Notes under the pieces: model-generated | Seen by the model: the letters and a program-made list of their open reading frames with translations, nothing else | Told to the model about the DNA's origin: nothing | Databases searched by the model: none | Origin: Phycisphaerales bacterium | GTDB taxonomy: Bacteria > Planctomycetota > Phycisphaerae > Sedimentisphaerales > Anaerobacaceae | DNA length: 5,368 bases | Direction of reading: 5' to 3' | Assembly (NCBI GenBank): GCA_003533825.1 | Contig: DQCG01000514.1 | Location: 1 to 5,368 of the forward strand | Made by a program: the position numbers and the translations under genes | Shown: positions 1 through 3,547 of the stretch, piece by piece | Layout: every line of letters starts with the position of its first letter | Position numbering within the stretch: position 1 is the stretch's first letter

Positions 1-1
1 G

Positions 2-358
2 ATCCTCGATGTCGCCGGACTCAAGCCGGAGCCCGGCAAGCCGCTGGACGGCGAGAGTATCATGCCTTTGATCCGCCGGAAAGGCCCGCTCCGTCGTCAG
101 GCTATCTATTTCCACTACCCCAACTATGCCTTCCATCGCGGCAACCGCCTCGGCGGGGCCATCCGCCAAGGAGACTATAAACTCATCGAATACTACGATG
201 ACGGGTCAGTGGAGCTATATAATCTGGCGAAAGACATTGGTGAACATCAGGATTTATCCCGACAGTTGCCGCAAAAGGCACACTCCATGAAAGAGAAACT
301 CGATCAATGGCTCCGGACATCCGGCGCCAGGATGCCGGAACATATCGAACGCCGCTGA
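2..358 (+). CDS. Sulfatase (arylsulfatase-type), C-terminal fragment
   Basis: This is the last 118 residues of a sulfatase that begins upstream of the window; the frame is open from base 2 to the TGA at 356-358. Visible hallmarks of the sulfatase C-terminal subdomain are LDGESIMPLIR at the start, then RQAIYFHYPNY, GGAIRQGDYKLIEYYDDG and VELYNLAKDIGEHQDLS, ending in WLRTSGARMP. In the family the GDYKLI lysine region lies close to the substrate pocket, and the LYNL..DIGE stretch is the usual late beta-strand and turn. The catalytic Cys/Ser modified to formylglycine and the main calcium ligands would be in the missing N-terminal part, so activity and substrate cannot be judged. Related enzymes hydrolyse sulfate esters, often on sulfated polysaccharides, and are usually exported. 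The fragment is GC-rich compared with the gap that follows it. Confidence 0.93.
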   Translation: MLDVAGLKPEPGKPLDGESIMPLIRRKGPLRRQAIYFHYPNYAFHRGNRLGGAIRQGDYKLIEYYDDGSVELYNLAKDIGEHQDLSRQLPQKAHSMKEKLDQWLRTSGARMPEHIERR

Positions 359-622
359 GCTAAACCGGCATACCTAAAAGTCCGTAATGTATGAGATGAT
401 GGGTGTCATTGCGAGCACGCAAATCAAACGTTACAGAGCACTATAAGTGTAATTCATAGCAGCGGCCAATATTTTTATGATTTTTTATGAAAATCCTACT
501 GGAATATTGTAAACTCCTTACTGGTAAGCAAGCGAGGACATCCTGGATTTGTGATTCAGGATTAGACCGGTTGTTGTGCAAGAAGTAAATCCTGATCCAT
601 TAGACTTTTAAAACTTAGTAGT
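359..622. other. AT-rich intergenic region
   Basis: This 264-base gap between the sulfatase and the metallopeptidase-like gene shows no supportable ORF. It contains a near-tandem TTTTTATGA pair (472-480 and 482-490), a weak possible sigma-70 promoter (TTCATA 453-458, 17-nt spacer, TATGAT 476-481), and the alternative hairpins at 541-595 described separately. A small 5-bp hairpin (409-413 with 418-422, loop AGCA) is the only structure near the end of the sulfatase gene, and it has no T-tract, so no terminator is called. Confidence 0.5.
541..595 (+). promoter_or_regulatory. Leader with two mutually exclusive stem-loops
   Basis: Hairpin 1 pairs 541-548 (TCCTGGAT) with 554-561 (ATTCAGGA), eight pairs including one G-T wobble, around the loop TTGTG. 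Hairpin 2 pairs 556-563 (TCAGGATT) with 588-595 (AATCCTGA), eight perfect pairs around a 24-nt loop. The two share 556-561, so only one can form at a time. They lie 28 nt upstream of the TTG start of the metallopeptidase-like gene and could act as an attenuator-like leader. No T-tract, leader peptide or known riboswitch core is seen, and chance complementarity in a short region remains possible. Confidence 0.3.
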
Positions 623-1513
623 TTGAAAATCGGTTTGAATAAACGTTTACTCAATATCCTGATCCCTGCGAATCGTCGTGGCAAAAAGCGTTTACTGATC
701 GACTTGCTGCTCGTGGCTGTCGTGTTCGGCGGGTACTTCTGGTATACACACTGGACGCCTGCACATAAGCTGGAATCGGAACATTACAGAGCATTGAGCA
801 GTGTTTCAATTGAAAAAACCCGGGATGCATTAAACATGGCTGAAACGCTTTATCAAGCCTATACCGCCTTCTGGGATGTTAAGGCCCGGCGTGCTGATAA
901 AAAACTGCTCTTGAAGATTTATTCATCACGAAAAGAATTCAAGAGGGCCAATCCCCTGCCGGCGTGGGCCGAAGCAATCTACCGTACACCTTATTGCCAT
1001 CAATATATTGACGCGGAGAGTGAAAACAAGCCCTATCATTGGATGGTGCATGAAGCCACGCACCAGTTGAATAATCAAGTTTCACAATTTACATTACCTC
1101 AATGGGCCGAAGAAGGGATAGCCTGCTATTTTTCCACCAGCAGGATGGATGATGGGAAAATGAGTCTGGGAGTAATTGATCGGGATACTTACCCCATCTG
1201 GTGGCTAAGCTCGCTCGGCTTAAGCGGAGACCTGTCACGTGACAAGGCCGACAAAAAGATCATAAGTATCAGAAGCATCGTCAACGATGAAAAGCTGCTC
1301 AAAATGAACCAACATGTCAACCTGTACTACATTCACTGGTTCAGCCTGGTGCATTTCTTATTAGAGGGCGAGCAGGGAAAATACCGGGAAGCATTCATGG
1401 AATGTGTTAAAACCCCTACAGGCCTAAAGACGTTTGAAGAAAACATTGGACCATATCAAATCATTGAACCGCAGTGGTATCGGCATTTGATACGGATGAT
1501 AGATACATTTTGA
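623..1513 (+). CDS. Membrane-anchored HEXXH zinc metallopeptidase-like protein (peptidase MA / DUF1570-like)
   Basis: A 296-residue protein. Residues 1-24 are basic and are followed by one hydrophobic segment (about 25-42, LIDLLLVAVVFGGYFWYTHW), which suggests an N-in signal anchor with the rest outside the cytoplasm. The catalytic signature is HEATH at 143-147; WAEEGIACYF at 161-170 supplies the third zinc ligand, most likely E164. This is the gluzincin arrangement (HEXXH plus a downstream Glu in a W..EG.A motif) of the peptidase MA clan. YYIHWFSLVHFLL (235-247) matches the conserved helix that follows in DUF1570-like proteins. The start is the TTG at 623: an in-frame TGA lies at 593, and the first in-frame ATG (codon 72) would remove the anchor. 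No Shine-Dalgarno sequence precedes it, so the start is uncertain; TTG at 635 is an alternative. The next gene starts 11 nt after the stop, which suggests one operon. Substrate is unknown, and a non-proteolytic role cannot be excluded. Confidence 0.8.
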   Translation: MKIGLNKRLLNILIPANRRGKKRLLIDLLLVAVVFGGYFWYTHWTPAHKLESEHYRALSSVSIEKTRDALNMAETLYQAYTAFWDVKARRADKKLLLKIYSSRKEFKRANPLPAWAEAIYRTPYCHQYIDAESENKPYHWMVHEATHQLNNQVSQFTLPQWAEEGIACYFSTSRMDDGKMSLGVIDRDTYPIWWLSSLGLSGDLSRDKADKKIISIRSIVNDEKLLKMNQHVNLYYIHWFSLVHFLLEGEQGKYREAFMECVKTPTGLKTFEENIGPYQIIEPQWYRHLIRMIDTF

Positions 1514-1524
1514 GGAAAAAGAGT

Positions 1525-1863
1525 ATGAAACAGGTATACGTAGCACAAGATCCTTCTGATGATCATATTTTGGTGGGAATACTGGATGAATACGGAATCT
1601 CGTGTGAAGTTCACGGCGAATCGCTTTGGGCTGCGCGCGGCGAGCTGCCTCTGACAATGGACACTCAGCCGACGGTCTGGATACTTGAAGATGATAAATT
1701 CGATCAGGCCAGGAATCTCGTCCTTCAGTATGAGAACAAAACATTAGCTTCGAATATCAGCGGCGGCCCGTGGAAACGCCCCAACTGCGGCGAGGAAATC
1801 GAAGCTAAATACACCGACTGCTGGCAGTGCGGAATGGCCCGCCCGGAAGAAATGGAAAATTAA
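1525..1863 (+). CDS. DUF2007 domain protein with C-terminal degenerate zinc ribbon
   Basis: A 112-residue soluble protein. Residues 2-70 match the DUF2007 pattern: the opening MKQVYVAQDPSDDHILVGILDEYGI, then CEVHGESLW, GELPLT, and PTVWILEDDKFDQARNLV. That family is annotated as putative signal-transducing, and its true role is unknown. Residues 83-102 form a zinc ribbon of the W.C..CGEE...Y..CW.CG type, expected as CX2CX10CX2C. Here the first cysteine is arginine (R85, codon CGC at 1777-1779), while C88, C99 and C102 remain. The ATG at 1525 is chosen because GAGG (1512-1515) lies 9 nt upstream, overlapping the stop of the preceding gene, and because MKQVY is the usual start of such proteins; an in-frame upstream start at 1474 would overlap the peptidase gene. 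Tight spacing implies co-expression with the metallopeptidase-like gene. A broken second copy of its 3' end lies at 2765-2851. Confidence 0.85.
   Translation: MKQVYVAQDPSDDHILVGILDEYGISCEVHGESLWAARGELPLTMDTQPTVWILEDDKFDQARNLVLQYENKTLASNISGGPWKRPNCGEEIEAKYTDCWQCGMARPEEMEN
1777..1863 (+). repeat. Repeat copy A, paired with 2765-2851
   Basis: This is the upstream member of an 87-base direct repeat with 83% identity to 2765-2851. It is the zinc-ribbon-encoding 3' end of the intact DUF2007 gene. The copies are separated by about 900 bases that hold a stem-loop and the lipoprotein gene. Such repeats can serve as substrates for homologous deletion of the intervening gene, although this divergence would limit that. 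Confidence 0.85.
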
Positions 1864-1874
1864 AAAACCATGGA

Positions 1875-1906
1875 AAGCCATTCATTACTCGTGCGAGGGA
1901 TGGCTT
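1875..1906 (+). terminator. Stem-loop after the DUF2007 gene, possible terminator
   Basis: AAGCCATTC (1875-1883) pairs with GGATGGCTT (1898-1906), nine pairs including one wobble. After a 4-nt bulge (1884-1887), CTC (1888-1890) pairs with GAG (1895-1897) around the loop GTGC. It starts 12 nt after the stop at 1863. The downstream GAATTGT is not a proper T-tract, so this is a weak intrinsic terminator at best; it could instead be an RNA-stability structure or the edge of a rearranged segment. Confidence 0.4.
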
Positions 1907-2024
1907 GAATTGTACAGAAACGTTTTAGTGAAGTGTATATGGTAAATACCGGATAATGAATGTTGCTCTTTTTAAGAATCATAGACAAGCTATAAGCCTG
2001 TCAACTAATGGGAGTATACTTATT

Positions 2025-2741
2025 ATGACGAGAAACGTAAGTGATAGATTTCGAAGTTCACTCTATTTAATATTATCCTTACTTCTATTGATTTACCTTG
2101 CTTCTTGTTATCCTGAATTCAAGAATCCTATTCCTCCCCCGGCGGAGCTAAAGGCAGACCATCAAATATTGGGAACATGGCTCAGAACATACAAAGGAGA
2201 TCAATCTGAATACAAAGAGCAGTTGTCTATCTTCCCGCGAAGAAGTGGGTGGATTGACGTAGTGTGGATATACGATATTGACAAGAAAGAACCCTCAGAC
2301 GGAATTAACCTGCTTGTTTTGGAAGGCTATAGCTCGTCTGTAAATAAACAGCGGTTTTTATGCCTTCGTGTTCGAAAGAGAGATTTCAATTGGGCTGGCC
2401 AAAGAAATCAAAGTTGGAGCGATAAGGAAGCTGGAGAGCGACCTTTTACTAAAGAATGGATCATAGTTAATTATGAAGCTCCGAATAACGATGAACTTGT
2501 TATAAAGCCTTTCTCTACACAGAAAGTCGAAGAACTTATTGAAAAGGGTAAGCTCAAGGGAGAGGTAGTTAAAGAGGAGGTGTTCAAAGAGCCCTCTCTT
2601 GACAAAGTCCTTGTTACATCATCTTCAGATGAGTTAGTCGAAGTCATTTCCAGAGAAGGCGCTGGAGCCTTCATCTGGGATGACCCGAATGATACCTTTC
2701 GATTCATGAATATCCTTGTTTTCTCAAGAAGCAAACCTTGA
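2025..2741 (+). CDS. Lipoprotein of unknown function
   Basis: With the ATG at 2025 the product is 238 residues. It begins with a clear lipoprotein signal: MTRNVSDRFR, then a hydrophobic core, then the lipobox LASC with the lipidated cysteine at residue 28, so it should be membrane-anchored and face outward. Start 2025 is preferred over the in-frame ATG at 1956 because it puts the signal peptide at the N-terminus and has GGGAG at 2010-2014 ten nt upstream. The mature part contains LGTW (49-52), SGWIDVVWIYDI (74-85), EGYSSSVNKQRFLCLRVRKRDF (100-121), KVEELIEKGKLKGEV (167-181) and VTSSSDELVEVI (197-208). It reads as a compact, mostly beta domain ending in a FRFMNILVFSR strand. I recognise this as a type of conserved hypothetical protein with no known role. 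Its base composition differs from its neighbours (17 of 60 G+C at 2041-2100, against 37 of 60 at 3781-3840), which may reflect transfer. It sits between the intact and broken DUF2007 copies. Confidence 0.8.
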   Translation: MTRNVSDRFRSSLYLILSLLLLIYLASCYPEFKNPIPPPAELKADHQILGTWLRTYKGDQSEYKEQLSIFPRRSGWIDVVWIYDIDKKEPSDGINLLVLEGYSSSVNKQRFLCLRVRKRDFNWAGQRNQSWSDKEAGERPFTKEWIIVNYEAPNNDELVIKPFSTQKVEELIEKGKLKGEVVKEEVFKEPSLDKVLVTSSSDELVEVISREGAGAFIWDDPNDTFRFMNILVFSRSKP

Positions 2742-2764
2742 AACGTTGATCTGACTCCGAATTA

Positions 2765-2851
2765 TGTTCCAACTGCGGTGAGGAAATAGAGGCCCAATAT
2801 ACCGACTGCTGGCAGTGCGGAATGAGTCGGCCGGAAGAAGAGGAAAATTAA
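2765..2851 (+). pseudogene. Truncated second copy of the DUF2007 gene (zinc-ribbon tail only)
   Basis: Reading from TGT at 2765 gives CSNCGEEIEAQYTDCWQCG followed by MSRPEEEEN and a TAA at 2849-2851. It aligns without gaps to the last 29 codons of the intact gene (1777-1863): 72 of 87 bases and 23 of 28 residues agree. Similarity continues a short way past the stop (TAAAAACCAGCGAAAG against TAAAAAACCATGGAAAG). The frame has an in-frame TGA at 2747-2749 and no start codon between it and 2765, so the piece cannot be translated on its own. The DUF2007 domain is missing. All four ribbon cysteines (CX2CX10CX2C) are kept, including the one lost in the intact copy. Of the 11 differing codons, six are synonymous, which hints that both copies were once under selection. 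Confidence 0.85.
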
Positions 2852-2876
2852 AAACCAGCGAAAGGAGAAGAAGAAT

Positions 2877-3377
2877 ATGTCACGTACATTAATAACAGGG
2901 TTTGTCTTTTTGGCTGTTACGATTTTTGCCGTATTTATGATATTCGGGACCGGTATTCATCCGGACGGTTTTAATGCGGCAAAGGCGGCTGTAGCATCCG
3001 AGCCGGGCGTCGCCGGAGGACGGGACAGCCTTCAAAGCGAGCTGCAAGAGCTGCTCATGGAACGAAGGAGGATACTGAGTGGTATTGTTGAGTCCATGAA
3101 AATATTCCTCGAATCAGGCCGGGGTGATATTGAGGAATACCGGGACGCAAATATAGCGCTGCTGCGGGCGGAAATGGACCTGTGCACTACGCCGAATGAG
3201 CGAATCGAAATCCTGCAGAAAATCGTCCAATTCCACAAAAAGTTCGAGGAGCAGATAAAAAGAAGAGCCGACGAAGGCCACACCACTCAATATGACGTTG
3301 ACAGGGCAAAGGTAGCCATGCTGGAAGCTCAGATTGAACTGGTCCGGGAAAACCTGAAAGTGCAATCCACTAACTGA
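2877..3377 (+). CDS. Exported or membrane-anchored helical protein, TolC-hairpin-like
   Basis: A 166-residue protein. Residues 5-24 form one hydrophobic segment after MSRT (signal peptide or anchor). An Ala/Gly-rich linker (33-48) follows, then an almost wholly helical, charged region (50-165) with coiled-coil character. ANIALLRAEMDLC (91-103), NERIEILQKIV (107-117) and RRADEGHTTQYDVDRAKVAMLEAQIELVRENL (129-160) resemble the helical hairpin of TolC-type outer membrane efflux proteins, where G..T..DV..AK...LEA.I.L marks the start of the second long helix. The protein is far shorter than a full TolC (400 residues or more) and has no visible barrel strands, so it is not itself a channel; a periplasmic coiled-coil role is an inference. 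The start is well supported: AAAGGAG (2861-2867) lies 9 nt before the ATG. The gene begins 25 nt after the stop of the truncated DUF2007 copy, which suggests the two were once an operon. Confidence 0.75.
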   Translation: MSRTLITGFVFLAVTIFAVFMIFGTGIHPDGFNAAKAAVASEPGVAGGRDSLQSELQELLMERRRILSGIVESMKIFLESGRGDIEEYRDANIALLRAEMDLCTTPNERIEILQKIVQFHKKFEEQIKRRADEGHTTQYDVDRAKVAMLEAQIELVRENLKVQSTN

Positions 3378-3470
3378 TAGAGGCATCGAGCCGAACAACC
3401 GGAAATAAATCATCAATAGCCAGCCATCATAGAAAGTAGTCTCTCTATGAAGAATGCAGCCGCAGTTTCA

Positions 3471-3499
3471 TTGACAAATGACGGCCCATTTGGTAGAAT
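3471..3499 (+). promoter_or_regulatory. Sigma-70 promoter for the beta-helix protein gene
   Basis: A perfect -35 hexamer TTGACA (3471-3476) and a -10 hexamer TAGAAT (3494-3499, 5 of 6 to consensus) are separated by exactly 17 nt. Transcription would start near 3506, leaving a leader of about 40 nt that contains the AGGAGG ribosome binding site. An AT-rich 7-bp hairpin (3427-3433 with 3444-3450) lies just upstream and may mark the end of the preceding transcript, but it has no T-tract. Confidence 0.75.
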
Positions 3500-3534
3500 T
3501 TGATTGTAACGTAAGAGATTTCTATGCTCTTGGC

Positions 3535-3540
3535 AGGAGG
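3535..3540 (+). promoter_or_regulatory. Consensus ribosome binding site
   Basis: AGGAGG, fully complementary to the 16S anti-Shine-Dalgarno core, lies 7 nt before the ATG at 3548. It fixes the start of the long 3' gene and is the strongest such site in the window, in contrast to the metallopeptidase-like gene, which has none. Confidence 0.85.
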
Positions 3541-3547
3541 TTCAATT

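Noticed and set aside
405..424. GTCATTGCGAGC...GCAAATC resembles a widespread GTCATTGCGAGC-type intergenic repeat.
   Set aside because: Only one short, degenerate copy is present, with a 5-bp stem; without a second copy in the window it cannot be called a repeat.
1474..1524. In-frame 17-codon N-terminal extension of the DUF2007 protein.
   Set aside because: It would overlap the metallopeptidase gene, and the ATG at 1525 has a well-spaced Shine-Dalgarno and a family-typical N-terminus.
1424..1744. Minus-strand 106-codon frame across the peptidase and DUF2007 junction.
   Set aside because: It is antisense to two well-supported genes and its translation resembles no protein family I know.
1956..2024. 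23-codon N-terminal extension of the lipoprotein from ATG 1956.
   Set aside because: It would bury the signal peptide 33 residues inside the protein; ATG 2025 places the lipobox cysteine at residue 28 and has GGGAG upstream.
2471..2734. Minus-strand 87-codon Ser/Thr-rich frame.
   Set aside because: It is antisense to the lipoprotein gene and its composition is what reverse-reading Glu/Lys-rich codons produces.
3032..3416. Two overlapping minus-strand frames opposite the helical protein gene.
   Set aside because: They are antisense shadows with no ribosome binding site or recognisable motif; the + strand frame has a strong ribosome binding site and heptad-like helices.
3427..3450. Inverted repeat TCATAGA/TCTATGA as a terminator for the 2877 gene.
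   Set aside because: The 7-bp stem is AT-rich with a 10-nt loop and is not followed by a T-tract, so it is mentioned only as a weak structure.
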